Positions 1 to 9,185 of a stretch of 64,000 nucleotides of DNA are shown one piece after another (position 1 is the first letter of the stretch; every line of letters begins with the position of its first letter). The notes under the pieces are model-generated. The model worked only from the letters and a program-made list of their open reading frames with translations. It did no database searches and had not been told where the DNA came from. The DNA is taken from assembly GCA_005772955.1 (NCBI GenBank), contig SXID01000056.1, positions 1-64,000 of the forward strand. Direction: 5' to 3'. This stretch comes from Planctomycetia bacterium. GTDB lineage: Bacteria; Planctomycetota; Planctomycetia; Gemmatales; Gemmataceae. The position numbers and the translations under genes were made by a program.

Positions 1-49
1 CCGGCCCCCCTCCCTGAAGGGAGGGGGGCCGGGGGGGTAGGTTCTTGGA
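1..49. repeat. Nested GC-rich palindrome, right half, in frame
   Basis: The window opens inside a copy of the CCTCCC-type palindromic element. A CCTCCCTGAAGGGAGG hairpin is followed by a G-run and GTAGGTTCTT, the same right end as the complete copy at 17320-17442. The upstream half is outside the window. It is read in frame by the DUF1553 gene. Confidence 0.7.
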
Positions 50-798
50 GCCTCAAGCACATTCACAAACTCATTGTGACAAGCGCCACCTACAAGCAGT
101 CGTCGCGCGTCACACCTGAACTGCTGAAGGCCGACCCCGACAACAAGTTGCTCGCGCGCGGCGCGCGGTTCCGGGCGGAAGGCGAGATCGTGCGCGACAT
201 CGCGCTGTCCGCGAGCGGCTTATTAAGCCCCAAGATCGGCGGTCCAAGCGTGTTTACTCCCGCGCCAGATTTCCTCTTCAAGCCACCCGCGAGTTATGGC
301 CCGTTCGAGTGGGTCGAGGCGAAGGGCGAGGATCGCTACCGCCGCGCGCTGTACACGTTCCGCCGGCGGTCCACGCCGTACCCGGCGCTCACGGTTTTCG
401 ACGTGCCCGTCGGTGAAGCGTCGTGTGTAAAGCGCACGCGCACGAACACGCCGCTTCAGGCGCTCACGGGCTTGAACGAAACGATCTTCGTTGAAAGCGC
501 CCGCGCGCTCGGCAAGCGGGCCGTCCTCGAAGGCGGGAAGACCGACCCGGAGCGCCTGACTCACGCGTTCCGCCTCTGCGTGTCACGCAAACCGACCGCC
601 GACGAACTCGCGATTCTCTCCACGCTACTCGAAAAGACCCGCAAGCGGTTCGAGGCGGGTGAAGCGAACGCCGCCGAGGTCGCCACTGGCACGAAGGACG
701 CCGAGAAACCCGAAGGGCTGACCTTCGCCGACTGGGGCGCGTACACCCTCGTCGCGCGTGTCCTGCTCAACCTGGACGAGACGGTTACGAAAGAGTGA
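1..798 (+). CDS. DUF1553 protein, C-terminal part (5' end outside window)
   Basis: The reading frame is open from base 1, so the gene starts upstream and only about 265 C-terminal codons are visible. The stretch around WSLKHIHKLIVTSATYKQSS and the later TNTPLQALTGLNE and RLCVSRKPTADEL segments are typical of the DUF1553 domain, the C-terminal half of planctomycete secreted proteins that also carry DUF1549 and often a cytochrome c domain. The family is thought to act in polysaccharide degradation, but its reaction is not established. The first roughly 45 bases are the right half of a GC-rich palindromic repeat read in frame as LPEGRGAGGVGS, just before the conserved WSLK segment. A stand-alone start at 76 would remove a conserved part of the domain and is unlikely. 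DUF1080 and DUF1501 genes follow closely on the same strand. Confidence 0.85.
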   Translation, partial: PAPLPEGRGAGGVGSWSLKHIHKLIVTSATYKQSSRVTPELLKADPDNKLLARGARFRAEGEIVRDIALSASGLLSPKIGGPSVFTPAPDFLFKPPASYGPFEWVEAKGEDRYRRALYTFRRRSTPYPALTVFDVPVGEASCVKRTRTNTPLQALTGLNETIFVESARALGKRAVLEGGKTDPERLTHAFRLCVSRKPTADELAILSTLLEKTRKRFEAGEANAAEVATGTKDAEKPEGLTFADWGAYTLVARVLLNLDETVTKE

Positions 799-815
799 AT
801 CGAAATGTTTAGCGT

Positions 816-832
816 GCGACCCGCAGGGTCGC
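816..832 (+). repeat. Short hairpin between DUF1553 and DUF1080 genes
   Basis: GCGACCC, three bases, then GGGTCGC form a perfect 7-bp hairpin in the 60-base gap between the two genes. It could be an mRNA processing or stability site; there is no T-run, so it is not a good terminator. Confidence 0.4.
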
Positions 833-858
833 CGCAACATCCACCAAGAGGTTTTCTC

Positions 859-1956
859 ATGCTCTCGCTGCGCTTACTCACCACCTGCCTTCTGGTTTCC
901 GTGGTAATCTCACTGCTCCCCGCAGAAGACAAACCCAAGCCCGCCGCGGCGCCCGCTGACGAAGCAAAATCGCTGTTCAACGGCAAGAACCTGGACGGGT
1001 GGGCGAACGTGAATTGCCACCCCAGCACATTCTTCGTGAAGGGCGACGAAATCGTCACCACGGGCACACCGACGGGGTTCTTGCGCACCGACAAGCAGTA
1101 CGAGAACTTCGAGTTGGACTTCGACTGGATGCACGTCGAGAAGGAAAAGATGGCGAACAGCGGGCTGTTCGTGTGGGGCGACCCGCTGCCGGGCGTCGGC
1201 ACGCCGTACACGCGTGGCATCGAAGTGCAAGTCCTCATCAACTTCGCCCCGAAGGACGGATGGGCGACGAGCCACGGCGATATCTTCAGCATCCACGGCG
1301 CACGCTGCACACCGGACCGCCCACACCCGACCCGCAAGGGCATGGAGCGGTGCCTGCCGAGCGAGAACCGCGTCAAGGGCGGCGGTGAGTGGAACCACTA
1401 CAAGGTCATCGCCAACGACGGCGCCATCAAGCTCCACGTCAACGGCAAGGAAGTTTCCGGTGTGAGCAAGAGCAACCCGCGTAAGGGGTACCTCGCGCTC
1501 GAAAGCGAAGGCGTCGAGTGCCACTTCAAGAACATCAAGATCAAGGAGTTGCCCAGTACGAACCCGAAGCCGGAAGAGATCGCAACGGTGTGGTCAGGAG
1601 AGGTGAGCCTCTTCAACGGCTCCGACTTGAAAGGCTGGACGACCGAAAAGGACGCCTGGAAAGTCGGCGGGGGCGTGCTGCGGGCCGCGGGCAAGGCCGA
1701 CCTGGTCAGCGCGAAGATGCTGACGAACGGCGGCGTGCTCCTCTTCGACTGGAAGGTGCCCGCCAAGTCCACGGGCGACGTGACCCTCGACCTCGGCGGG
1801 ACGAAAGTGGATCTGAAGGCCGACAAGCCAGGGAGCTGGCAGCGGAGCCGCATCCTGCTGGTCCCGAAGGCCGGCGGTTCGGCCATCACGTTCAAGCCGG
1901 TTGAGGGCCTGGAAATCATGAACGTGTTCGCCCGCGAACTCCCGGAGAAGAAATAA
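859..1956 (+). CDS. Secreted DUF1080 protein (3-keto-disaccharide hydrolase family), two copies of the fold
   Basis: This 365-residue protein has a signal peptide (MLSLRLLTTCLLVSVVISL, cleavage near LLPA) and a DUF1080 domain starting at KSLFNGKNLDGW. A second, shorter copy starts at VSLFNGSDLKGW around residue 250. DUF1080 is a concanavalin-like jelly-roll fold annotated as 3-keto-disaccharide hydrolase and is very abundant in planctomycetes, where it accompanies DUF1501, DUF1553 and sulfatase genes. The start at 859 is chosen over an in-frame ATG at 805 because it begins the signal peptide and follows AAGAGG. The second copy is truncated and probably structural. The stop overlaps the next start (TAATG), so translation of the DUF1501 gene is probably coupled. 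Confidence 0.85.
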   Translation: MLSLRLLTTCLLVSVVISLLPAEDKPKPAAAPADEAKSLFNGKNLDGWANVNCHPSTFFVKGDEIVTTGTPTGFLRTDKQYENFELDFDWMHVEKEKMANSGLFVWGDPLPGVGTPYTRGIEVQVLINFAPKDGWATSHGDIFSIHGARCTPDRPHPTRKGMERCLPSENRVKGGGEWNHYKVIANDGAIKLHVNGKEVSGVSKSNPRKGYLALESEGVECHFKNIKIKELPSTNPKPEEIATVWSGEVSLFNGSDLKGWTTEKDAWKVGGGVLRAAGKADLVSAKMLTNGGVLLFDWKVPAKSTGDVTLDLGGTKVDLKADKPGSWQRSRILLVPKAGGSAITFKPVEGLEIMNVFARELPEKK

Positions 1957-3359
1957 TGTCCGCGACTCAGATGAACACACTTCTCGAACGACAGCGGTTC
2001 CTCAACCGCCGGTGGTTCCTCCGCGACTGCGGTGTCGGACTCGGCGCGCTCGCACTCGCGGACATGGCTCGCGCCGACGCGCCCAAGCCCAAGACACACC
2101 ATGAACCAAAGGCCAAGCGCGTTATCTACCTCTTCATGGGTGGCGCGCCGAGCCACCTGGAACTGTTCGACAACAAGCCACAGCTCGCGAAGTTCGATGG
2201 CACACTCCCGCCGCCGGAACTCGTGAAGAACTACCGGGCCGCATTCATCTCTCCGAACTCCAAACTGCTGGGGCCGAAGTACAAGTTCCAGAAGTTCGGG
2301 AAGAACGCGACTGAGTTGGGCGAACTCTTACCGCACCTTGGCGAAGTCGTCGATGATATCGCCATCGTGAAGTCGATGCACACGGATGCGTTCAACCACG
2401 CGCCGGCGCAGATCATGGCGCTGACTGGGCACCAGCAATTCGGCCGCCCGAGCGCAGGCGCGTGGGTCACCTACGGTCTCGGCAGCGAGTCGAAAAACCT
2501 GCCCGGCTTCGTGGTATTTAGCAGCGGCAATAAGGGGCCGAGCGGCGGGAACTCGTGCTGGGGCAGCGGCTTCTTGCCGTCAAGCCACGCGGGCACGTTG
2601 TTCCGCTCCGCGGGCGACCCGGTGCTGTTCCTGAGTAACCCCGCTGGCGTCGATGCCGCGATGCAAAAGGACTCGCTCGACGCAATCAACGCGCTGAACA
2701 AGAAGCGCCTCGACGTGGTCGGCGATCCTGAGATTTCGGCGCGCATCGCGGCTTACGAGATGGCCGGGCGCATGCAGACGAGCGCGCCCGAACTGATGGA
2801 CCTCTCGAAGGAAACGAAAGAGACTCTCGCGATGTACGGCGCGGAGCCGGGCAAGCCGAGTTTCGCGAACAACTGCCTGCTAGCGCGCCGGCTCATCGAA
2901 CGCGGCGTGCGGTTCGTGCAACTGTTCCACGAAGCCTGGGACCACCACGGCGGCCTCACTAACGGCCTCAAGACCGAGTGCGGCAAGACGGACAAAGCAA
3001 GCGCCGCGCTCGTGAAGGACTTGAAACAACGCGGGCTGTTGAAGGACACGCTGGTGATTTGGGGCGGCGAGTTCGGGCGCACGCCGATGGTGCAAGGCGG
3101 CAACGACGGACGCGACCACCACCCGAACTGCTACTCCGTGTGGATGGCCGGTGGTGGTGTGAAACCGGGGTTGGTGCTCGGCTCGTCCGACGAACTCGGC
3201 TTCAACGCGGTGGAGGACAAGGTTCACGTTCACGACCTGAACGCTACCATCCTCCACCTGCTCGGACTGAACCACGAGAAGCTGACGTACCGGCTGCAAG
3301 GCCGCGATTTCCGGCTGACGGATGTGCACGGCGAGGTGGTCGAGAAGTTGATCGCGTAA
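1956..3359 (+). CDS. DUF1501 protein with twin-arginine signal
   Basis: A protein of 467 residues. Near residue 20 is a twin-arginine-type leader ([18 protein letters not shown]) followed by ADA, so it is probably exported folded through Tat. Segments [26 protein letters not shown] and NDGRDHHP are typical of DUF1501, an alkaline-phosphatase/sulfatase-fold family very common in planctomycetes and usually encoded beside DUF1549/1553 proteins. The reaction is not known. The gene overlaps the upstream DUF1080 stop codon by one base, so this is a three-gene operon. Its TAA stop forms the beginning of a long inverted repeat. Confidence 0.9.
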   Translation: MSATQMNTLLERQRFLNRRWFLRDCGVGLGALALADMARADAPKPKTHHEPKAKRVIYLFMGGAPSHLELFDNKPQLAKFDGTLPPPELVKNYRAAFISPNSKLLGPKYKFQKFGKNATELGELLPHLGEVVDDIAIVKSMHTDAFNHAPAQIMALTGHQQFGRPSAGAWVTYGLGSESKNLPGFVVFSSGNKGPSGGNSCWGSGFLPSSHAGTLFRSAGDPVLFLSNPAGVDAAMQKDSLDAINALNKKRLDVVGDPEISARIAAYEMAGRMQTSAPELMDLSKETKETLAMYGAEPGKPSFANNCLLARRLIERGVRFVQLFHEAWDHHGGLTNGLKTECGKTDKASAALVKDLKQRGLLKDTLVIWGGEFGRTPMVQGGNDGRDHHPNCYSVWMAGGGVKPGLVLGSSDELGFNAVEDKVHVHDLNATILHLLGLNHEKLTYRLQGRDFRLTDVHGEVVEKLIA

Positions 3360-3458
3360 CGTAGTAGGCACACTCCGTGTGCCGTGGCTTCACGGGCCGC
3401 ACCGCAAGGCGTTCTTGAGTTGCGATGCGACGGCACACGGAGTGTGCCTACTACGTTA
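3357..3458. repeat. Long inverted repeat, family A, arms include the stop codon
   Basis: The left arm TAACGTAGTAGGCACAC continues to about 3384 and pairs with GTGTGCCTACTACGTTA ending at 3458. Each arm contains its own small hairpin (GGCACAC...GTGTGCC), so this is a palindrome of palindromes. It starts within the TAA stop of the DUF1501 gene. A second copy of the family lies at 6467-6565. Confidence 0.85.
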
Positions 3459-3580
3459 AGTTCACTCAAACAACTCCGCGTCTTCTGCGAGGCGGTTGGG
3501 GATCAGCGGCCGGTTCTGCCCGTGTCCGTCCGCGGTTACCGTTTGCGTATCGCGTTCATGGTTGGCTCGGTGGCGGTTTC

Positions 3581-3654
3581 GTCGAACCACCTGCGTCAGC
3601 GGGCCAGCTTGTTGGTGTTGTGGCAACCCGACCTGCTGACGCAGGCGGTTCGAC
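3581..3654. repeat. Long inverted repeat, family B
   Basis: GTCGAACCACCTGCGTCAGC at 3581-3600 pairs with GCTGACGCAGGCGGTTCGAC at 3635-3654 with one mismatch. A related copy with the core GAACCGCCAGCGTCAGC lies at 52100-52166. The rest of the 3459-3726 interval holds no recognisable gene. It separates the DUF1501 operon from the convergent ligase gene. Confidence 0.75.
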
Positions 3655-3726
3655 AATCCGGCACCCATTTCGCGAGAACGGTTCGTATTGGGTAATGATG
3701 GTACTCGTGTACCGCCCACGGGTGAA

Positions 3727-5034
3727 TCACGCTGGACGCGGCTTCGCGACGTAGCCCTTGCCGGTCTTCTCCGCAACCAATTTGTCGTATTCCTTTTGGG
3801 TCTTCACCGCGTCCGCAAACGACTTGCGTGTCTCGCGTCCCGGCGTACCGGTTTTGCCCCACTGCGTGACCACGTCGGTTCCGTCCGTCCACACTTCCCA
3901 GAACTTACTCGAACCGCTTTCGACGCACTCGAAGTACCGCTTCGTCGTGGTCGGCGCGCTCGCGGTGGGAGCAACCGCAACGACAGGCGTGGCGCTCTTG
4001 CGAGTCGGGGGAGCGGCGTTCGGGTCGCCGTCGGGTCGCAGTCCGACGTACACCGGGAATCGCGGAATGCCGTCGTTGGTCAGTTCCTGATACTTCACGT
4101 TAATGATGCTTCCCACGGCGGGCGGTGCCTCGCGTTCCTTATCCTTCAAGCCGGTGCCGACCTTGAACTCTTTTCCGTTGCCGAGCCGCGCGCGGAGCGC
4201 GCCGACGCGTCCGTCGTGCCGGCCGAGACCCGCTTCGTAGCCGATGACGATGGCCTCCGCGTCGAGGAACGTCTTGACCTTCAGAAGTGAGTGGGACCGG
4301 GTGCGCTCGTAGTTGGACCCAGGTTTGCGGAGCATCAGCCCTTCGCCGCCGAGCGCGTTGACGCGATTCAGTTCGGTGAGGAGGTGGTCGAGACCGCCGC
4401 ACACCGCATGGTCGTGAACGGTCGCGTACTTCGTCTTCCACGACGGCACCGCGTCGCCGAGGAACTTCATGCGGTCCTCGAACGGCCCCTTCGCGTCGGG
4501 CGCGTCGAAGACCACGTACCGGAGTTCGTTCCAGATGTCGGGTTTGTCCTGCCGCTTCACGATGCCGACGGCGCGTTGGAACGTCTTGCGCGCGATCCAC
4601 AACTCACCGTCGAGCGTGTGACCGGGCAGCCCAGCGGTGAACCAGTCCGGTGCGTAGAAGATGTTATTCTGGCGCGAGAGGAACTGCTTGCCGTCCCAGT
4701 AGGCGCGGACGCCGTCGAGCTTCTCGCTCATCCACCACCCAGTCGGGTCGTGCGCGTCGGTCCACACGTGGGCGAGCAGCACCGGCAGGCCCGCGTCCTC
4801 TTCGGCGCCTTCGGGCTTCTGCGGCTTCGGGGGCAGTGCGGACTGGATGCGGGCTTCTTCGTCCGCGTCGCCGCGGAGTTTCCGCAGGTGCTTGCAGGTC
4901 CGCTTCTCGATGGTCAGCGACTGGTTCCGCCACGCGGGGCAAGAGCAGGAGTACACGCCGCCGACGTTTTTCAGGATGTACGGCTTCGCGCCGGACCCTT
5001 GCATTTCGTGTGTTTGGCCGTCTTCAAGATCCAT
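3727..5034 (-). CDS. ATP-dependent DNA ligase with N-terminal SWIM and C-terminal WGR domains
   Basis: A 435-residue protein with three parts. Residues 28-50 hold a SWIM zinc-binding motif (CSC, about 14 residues, then CKH). Residues 90-330 hold an ATP-dependent DNA ligase core: motif I EKLDGVRAYWDG with the predicted adenylated lysine near 105, motif IV GGEGLMLRKP, motif V LLKVKTF and an OB-fold. Residues 358-420 form a WGR-type domain (KFWEVWTDGTDVVTQWGKTG), a nucleic-acid-binding module known from PARPs. The ligase core is of the small bacterial accessory type, used in repair rather than replication. Both extra domains suggest targeting to damaged DNA; that is inference. No strong ribosome binding site precedes the ATG, but the SWIM motif begins close to it, which supports this start. 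Confidence 0.85.
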   Translation of the reverse strand: MDLEDGQTHEMQGSGAKPYILKNVGGVYSCSCPAWRNQSLTIEKRTCKHLRKLRGDADEEARIQSALPPKPQKPEGAEEDAGLPVLLAHVWTDAHDPTGWWMSEKLDGVRAYWDGKQFLSRQNNIFYAPDWFTAGLPGHTLDGELWIARKTFQRAVGIVKRQDKPDIWNELRYVVFDAPDAKGPFEDRMKFLGDAVPSWKTKYATVHDHAVCGGLDHLLTELNRVNALGGEGLMLRKPGSNYERTRSHSLLKVKTFLDAEAIVIGYEAGLGRHDGRVGALRARLGNGKEFKVGTGLKDKEREAPPAVGSIINVKYQELTNDGIPRFPVYVGLRPDGDPNAAPPTRKSATPVVAVAPTASAPTTTKRYFECVESGSSKFWEVWTDGTDVVTQWGKTGTPGRETRKSFADAVKTQKEYDKLVAEKTGKGYVAKPRPA

Positions 5035-5111
5035 GAGTTAATCCCGCGGTTGGTGGTGGATAGAGAAGCTAACGCGGGAGCGGGAGAGTTGCAACGATCG
5101 TAGTATCGCGG

Positions 5112-5660
5112 TCAGGCGAACAGCGACGCGACCGACACGGAGAACCCCGGCAGCACGTCGGGGATAGTGAGGTCGTCCGTGGCTGACAGCGTCTGCGGCG
5201 GGGAGTCCGGGCGGTACAGACTGGCCGTTTTCGTGTAGGGGTCCAGCACGAGGACAACCTTCACACCCGCGATCAGGTAGTCCGCGACCCTTTCAAAGAT
5301 GTGCGCCCAGTTGTACGTCAGGGAACGCAACTCGACACAAAACTCCGGTGGCGCCTCGATCACCCAGTCCGGCGTGCCGCCTGTCGGGAGCGCCGCGTGT
5401 GCCCAGAAGCAGAAGTCGGCGCCGCGTACGCGCGGCGGGTTGTTGCGAATCAGCACGAAGGTGTCGTTCGAGTACGCGATACCCAGCCCGCGTTCCTCGA
5501 TAAACGACCCGAAAGCGGAAACCGTGTTCGCGGCCACCCGCCCGCACAGCATCCCGGCCGGAACGAGCGGCACGACGACGCCGTCGATCAGTTCCGCGTT
5601 GTCCCCGCCGTGTTTGCGCAGAAACTCGTCGAGTGTCAGTCGCGTCGCGGGTGCGTTCAT
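5112..5660 (-). CDS. Uma2-family (DUF820) putative endonuclease
   Basis: This 182-residue protein matches the Uma2/DUF820 pattern: AELIDGVVVPLVPAG near the N-terminus, the acidic positions in GADFCF and EFCVELRS, and the end segment DYLIAGVKVVLVLDPYTK. The fold belongs to the PD-(D/E)XK nuclease superfamily; biological targets are mostly unknown, and the family is strongly expanded in planctomycetes and cyanobacteria. The ATG at 5660 is preferred over an upstream GTG at 5681 because GGAGG lies 5 bases before it. The usual Lys/Arg after the VE..S motif is replaced by a Trp/His-containing stretch, so activity is uncertain. It stands alone, 77 bases upstream (on its strand) of the ligase gene. 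Confidence 0.75.
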   Translation of the reverse strand: MNAPATRLTLDEFLRKHGGDNAELIDGVVVPLVPAGMLCGRVAANTVSAFGSFIEERGLGIAYSNDTFVLIRNNPPRVRGADFCFWAHAALPTGGTPDWVIEAPPEFCVELRSLTYNWAHIFERVADYLIAGVKVVLVLDPYTKTASLYRPDSPPQTLSATDDLTIPDVLPGFSVSVASLFA

Positions 5661-5788
5661 CACGTCCTCCGTTCGCTCCACTCTATCACTTCAAATCTTT
5701 CACGCCACCGCCAGTCCGTCTCGTGAAAGACCTTGGGCGAGTCGCTAGCTATAACCGGTACGCCAACTCACTCGTTCTGGAGTCGTGC

Positions 5789-6436
5789 ATGTCCGCTGTT
5801 CCGCCCGAAACCGTTCTCGCCCAACTCGGCTGGCGGTACGCCACCAAGAAGTTCGACCCCACAAAGAAGATCGCCGCCGATCTGTGGGCGAAGCTCGAAC
5901 AGGCTCCCGTGCTGTCGCCGTCGTCCTACGGGATTCAGCCGTGGAAGTTCATCGTGGTCACCGACCCGGACATGCGCGCGCGGTTGCACCCCGTATCGTA
6001 CAACCAGCCGCAGATTCTGGACGCATCGCACCTCGTCGTGTTCGCCGCGAAGAACCCGCCGACCCCGGCCGACATCGACACCTACGTTCGCCGCACCGCG
6101 GAAGTGCGTGCAACCACCATCGAGGCGCTCGAAGGGTTCAAGCAGATGATGCTCGGTTCGCTCTCACGCATGGACGCGGCCCAGGCGCACCGGTGGGCCG
6201 CGCGCCAGACGTACATCGCGCTGGGGGTGTTTCTCACCGCCGCTGCGATGATGGGCGTGGACGCATGCCCGATGGAAGGTTTCCAGCCCGAGAAGTACGA
6301 CGAGATCCTCGGTCTGAAAGAGAAGGGGTTGGGGTCGGTCGTCATCGCAACCGCGGGGTATCGCGCGGCCGACGACAAGAACGCGACTGCCGCCAAGGTA
6401 CGGTTCGCCGTGAACGACGTGATCGTCCGCGTGTGA
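5789..6436 (+). CDS. Nitroreductase-family NAD(P)H-dependent oxidoreductase
   Basis: A protein of 215 residues. RYATKKFDPTKKI at the N-terminus, APVLSPSSYGIQPWKF, and a C-terminal GYRAADD...KVRF segment are typical of FMN-binding nitroreductases of the NfsB/NAD(P)H-dependent type, which reduce quinones, nitro compounds or flavin-linked substrates as dimers in the cytoplasm. The start at 5789 is taken because GGAG lies six bases upstream and the conserved RYATKKF motif begins about 15 residues in. It is a single-gene unit, divergent from the Uma2 gene, and is followed by a long inverted repeat. Confidence 0.85.
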   Translation: MSAVPPETVLAQLGWRYATKKFDPTKKIAADLWAKLEQAPVLSPSSYGIQPWKFIVVTDPDMRARLHPVSYNQPQILDASHLVVFAAKNPPTPADIDTYVRRTAEVRATTIEALEGFKQMMLGSLSRMDAAQAHRWAARQTYIALGVFLTAAAMMGVDACPMEGFQPEKYDEILGLKEKGLGSVVIATAGYRAADDKNATAAKVRFAVNDVIVRV

Positions 6437-6466
6437 GCGAGTGGCCCAGCGGGGCAGACCGATTAC

Positions 6467-6565
6467 AAAGTAGTAGGCACACTCCGTGTGCCGTTGCCGC
6501 GCCGCGCAAAACGCCCGTGATTTTGACCGGAGCAATAGCGGCACGCGGAGTGTGTCTACTACTTT
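6467..6565. repeat. Long inverted repeat, family A
   Basis: AAAGTAGTAGGCACACTCCG near 6467 pairs with the complementary block ending ACTACTTT at 6565, with about 45 bases between the inner hairpins. Arms share GTAGTAGGCACACTCCGTGT with the copy at 3357-3458. It lies 30 bases after the nitroreductase stop. Confidence 0.85.
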
Positions 6566-6634
6566 TCAAGACACTGGTCGCTTGGTGGGATCGCGTTGCC
6601 GTGTTAGTATCACACCTCTCACGGAGGCTCGCCT

Positions 6635-9175
6635 GTGTCCAAACACGACGAAACCAGCGATCCGCCCCCATCCGCCACGCCCACGTTCAGCCAACAGCCC
6701 GACGCGAACGGCACCCTTCTGACAATAAACGAGCAAACCGTCGCAGTATTGCCCGCGATTCCCGGTTACGAGTTGCTGGATAAACTCGGTTCCGGTGGGA
6801 TGGGCATCGTTTATCGCGCGCGGGAGATCGCGTTCAACCGCGATGTCGCGATCAAGATCCTGCGCGTGCGATACCGCGCCGAGGCGATCAGCACGCGGCG
6901 GTTCCTCGAAGAAGCCCGCGTCATGGGACAGCTCCAGCACCCCGCCATTCCGCCCATTCACCAGATCGGCACGCTCGCTGACGGGCGCCCGTTCCTCGCG
7001 ATGAAGCTCATCAAGGGCGAAACACTTGCGAACCTGCTTGCGGACGCATCCGCGAGCCGCGGCATGTTCATCGCGGCGTTCGCGCAGGTGTGTCAGGCGA
7101 TCGCGTACGCGCACAGCCGCAAGGTGATTCACCGCGACCTCAAGCCCGCGAACGTGATGGTCGGCGCCTTCGGCGAAGTGCAGGTCATGGACTGGGGACT
7201 GGCGAAGTTCCTCACGGATTCGACAAGCCCACAACGCGAGCAAGGGCCAGATGTCAAAGACGAACGCGTCGAGATTCAGACAATGCAATCGCCGGATTTG
7301 GCGACGCTAGCCGGGAGCGTGCTGGGTACGCCCGCTTACATGGCCCCGGAGCAAGCAGCGGGCGAGGTGGACAAGACCGACGAGCGTTCAGACGTGTTCG
7401 GGCTAGGCGCGATCCTGTGCACGATCCTGACGGGCAAGCCGCCGTATTCGGGTACGAGTCCCGAAACAATCCGACTGACGGCGATTCGCTGGGAATCCGC
7501 CGACACGCTAGCCCGTCTGGATGCGTGCGGTGCGGATGCGGAACTGATCGCGTTGTGCAAACGATGCCTTAGCGTGGAGCAAAACGCGCGTCCTCGCGAC
7601 GCGGGCGAAGTGGCGAAGGCGGTAGCGGCGCACCTGGCTGCGGTGGAGGAGCGGGCTTGGCAAACAGAACTGGATCGCGTGCGCGCGGAAGAACGACGGA
7701 AACAACGGCGGGTTCGGTTCGCGTTGACCGGGGTGGTGGCGCTGTTGCTCGCGCTCACCGGCTTCGGGGCTGGCCTCGTCTCGCTGTGGCGCAACGCGGA
7801 AAGCGCGAAGAAGCAACTCGGCGCCGAAAAGAAACTAACGGAAAACGCCCACGACGAAGCCGTGCGCCTGAAAGCCGACGCGGACGCGGGGCGTGTTGAA
7901 GCGGATCGTTTACGCGGCGTCGCGGAGAAAGCAGAGGCGAAAGAAATCCAGGCACGCAAGACGCTGGAAGTGTTCGAGTACGGCCGCACGATTCAGGTTG
8001 CCCACCAAGAACGGCGTGACAACAACATTCTCGGTGCCGGGACTTTACTCGAAGGCACCCAACCAGAGTTGCGTGGCTGGGAATGGTACTACGTCCACCG
8101 CTTGTGCAACGGCTCACTCCTCACCCTCAAAGGGCACACGGCATGGGTGACGTCCGCGTCGTTCAGCGTGGACGGTTCACACATCGTCACGGGCAGTTGG
8201 GACAATACGGCGAAGGTCTGGGACGCCAAAACGGGCGCCGAGGTCCGCACCCTCAAGGGGCACACGAATTTGGTATCGTCCGCGTCGTTCAGCGTGGACG
8301 GTTCACGCATCGTCACGGGCAGCCGTGACACAACGGCGAAGGTCTGGGACGCCAAAACCGGGACCGAGATGCTCACCCTCAAAGGGCACACGGAATGGGT
8401 GTATTCCGCGTCGTTCAGCGTGGACGGTTCACGCATCGTCACGGGAAGCCACGACAAGACGGCGAAGGTCTGGGACGCCAAAACCGGGACCGAGTTGCTC
8501 ACCCTCAAAGGGCACACGGAATTTGTGACTTTCGCGTCGTTCAGCCCAGACGGTTCACGCATCGTCACGGGCAGCCGTGACAAGACGGCGAAGGTCTGGG
8601 ACGCCAAAACGGGCGCCGAGGTCCGCACCCTCCAAGGGCACACGGACTTTGTGTATTCCGCGTTGTTCAGCGTGGACGGTTCACGCATCGTTACGGGAAG
8701 CCACGACAAGACGGCGAAGGTCTGGGACGCCAAAACCGGGGCCGAGGTCCGCACCCTCCAAGGGCACACGGCATGGGTGTCGTCCGCGTCGTTCAGCCCA
8801 GACGGTTCACGCATCGTCACGGGCAGTCAGGACAATACGGCGAAGGTCTGGGACGCCAAAACCGGGGTTGAGGTGCTCCCCCTCAAGGGGCACACGGAAT
8901 GGGTGACGTCCGCGTCGTTCAGCGTGGACGGTTCGCGCATCGTTACGAGCAGCCGTGACAATACGGCGAAGGTCTGGGACGCCAAAACCGGGGCCGAGAT
9001 GCTGACCCTCAAGGGGCACACGCACTTGGTGTATTCCGCGTCGTTCAGCGTGGATGGTTCACGCATCGTCACGGGCAGCCACGACAATACGGCGAAGGTC
9101 TGGGACGCGAGGCCACTGGACCGCGAGTTCCTGCTAAAGGAACTGGCCTCGCCGCCACGAGTCCTGAGCCGCTGA
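6635..9175 (+). CDS. Membrane Ser/Thr protein kinase with C-terminal WD40 propeller
   Basis: A protein of 846 residues starting at GTG 6635, seven bases after GGAGG. The kinase domain covers about residues 48-340: glycine loop [14 protein letters not shown] lysine, catalytic loop [13 protein letters not shown] in place of DFG, and MAPEQA. A transmembrane helix lies near 361-385 ([19 protein letters not shown]), then a charged coiled coil, then eight 42-residue WD40 repeats. The kinase should face the cytoplasm and the repeats the other side, or both may lie inside; the sequence does not decide. Pkn-type kinases with WD40 sensors are a planctomycete hallmark. The repeats are nearly identical in DNA as well as protein. 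No obvious partner gene is adjacent. Confidence 0.92.
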   Translation: MSKHDETSDPPPSATPTFSQQPDANGTLLTINEQTVAVLPAIPGYELLDKLGSGGMGIVYRAREIAFNRDVAIKILRVRYRAEAISTRRFLEEARVMGQLQHPAIPPIHQIGTLADGRPFLAMKLIKGETLANLLADASASRGMFIAAFAQVCQAIAYAHSRKVIHRDLKPANVMVGAFGEVQVMDWGLAKFLTDSTSPQREQGPDVKDERVEIQTMQSPDLATLAGSVLGTPAYMAPEQAAGEVDKTDERSDVFGLGAILCTILTGKPPYSGTSPETIRLTAIRWESADTLARLDACGADAELIALCKRCLSVEQNARPRDAGEVAKAVAAHLAAVEERAWQTELDRVRAEERRKQRRVRFALTGVVALLLALTGFGAGLVSLWRNAESAKKQLGAEKKLTENAHDEAVRLKADADAGRVEADRLRGVAEKAEAKEIQARKTLEVFEYGRTIQVAHQERRDNNILGAGTLLEGTQPELRGWEWYYVHRLCNGSLLTLKGHTAWVTSASFSVDGSHIVTGSWDNTAKVWDAKTGAEVRTLKGHTNLVSSASFSVDGSRIVTGSRDTTAKVWDAKTGTEMLTLKGHTEWVYSASFSVDGSRIVTGSHDKTAKVWDAKTGTELLTLKGHTEFVTFASFSPDGSRIVTGSRDKTAKVWDAKTGAEVRTLQGHTDFVYSALFSVDGSRIVTGSHDKTAKVWDAKTGAEVRTLQGHTAWVSSASFSPDGSRIVTGSQDNTAKVWDAKTGVEVLPLKGHTEWVTSASFSVDGSRIVTSSRDNTAKVWDAKTGAEMLTLKGHTHLVYSASFSVDGSRIVTGSHDNTAKVWDARPLDREFLLKELASPPRVLSR
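8120..9127 (+). repeat. Eight tandem 126-bp WD40 repeats
   Basis: Eight consecutive 126-base units each encode LTLKGHT...ASFSVDG, then SRIVTGS..(N/K)[10 protein letters not shown]. Units differ at only a few codons (positions after GHT, VDG or PDG, SR/SH/SW/SQ). Eight blades exceed the usual seven of a closed propeller. DNA-level near-identity points to recent amplification or gene conversion. Confidence 0.95.
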
Positions 9176-9185
9176 GGGCCGTCCC

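Noticed and set aside
8120-9127. Tandem repeat as a mobile or satellite element
   Set aside because: The 126-bp unit is exactly 42 codons and encodes a WD40 blade within a kinase gene, so it is a protein repeat.
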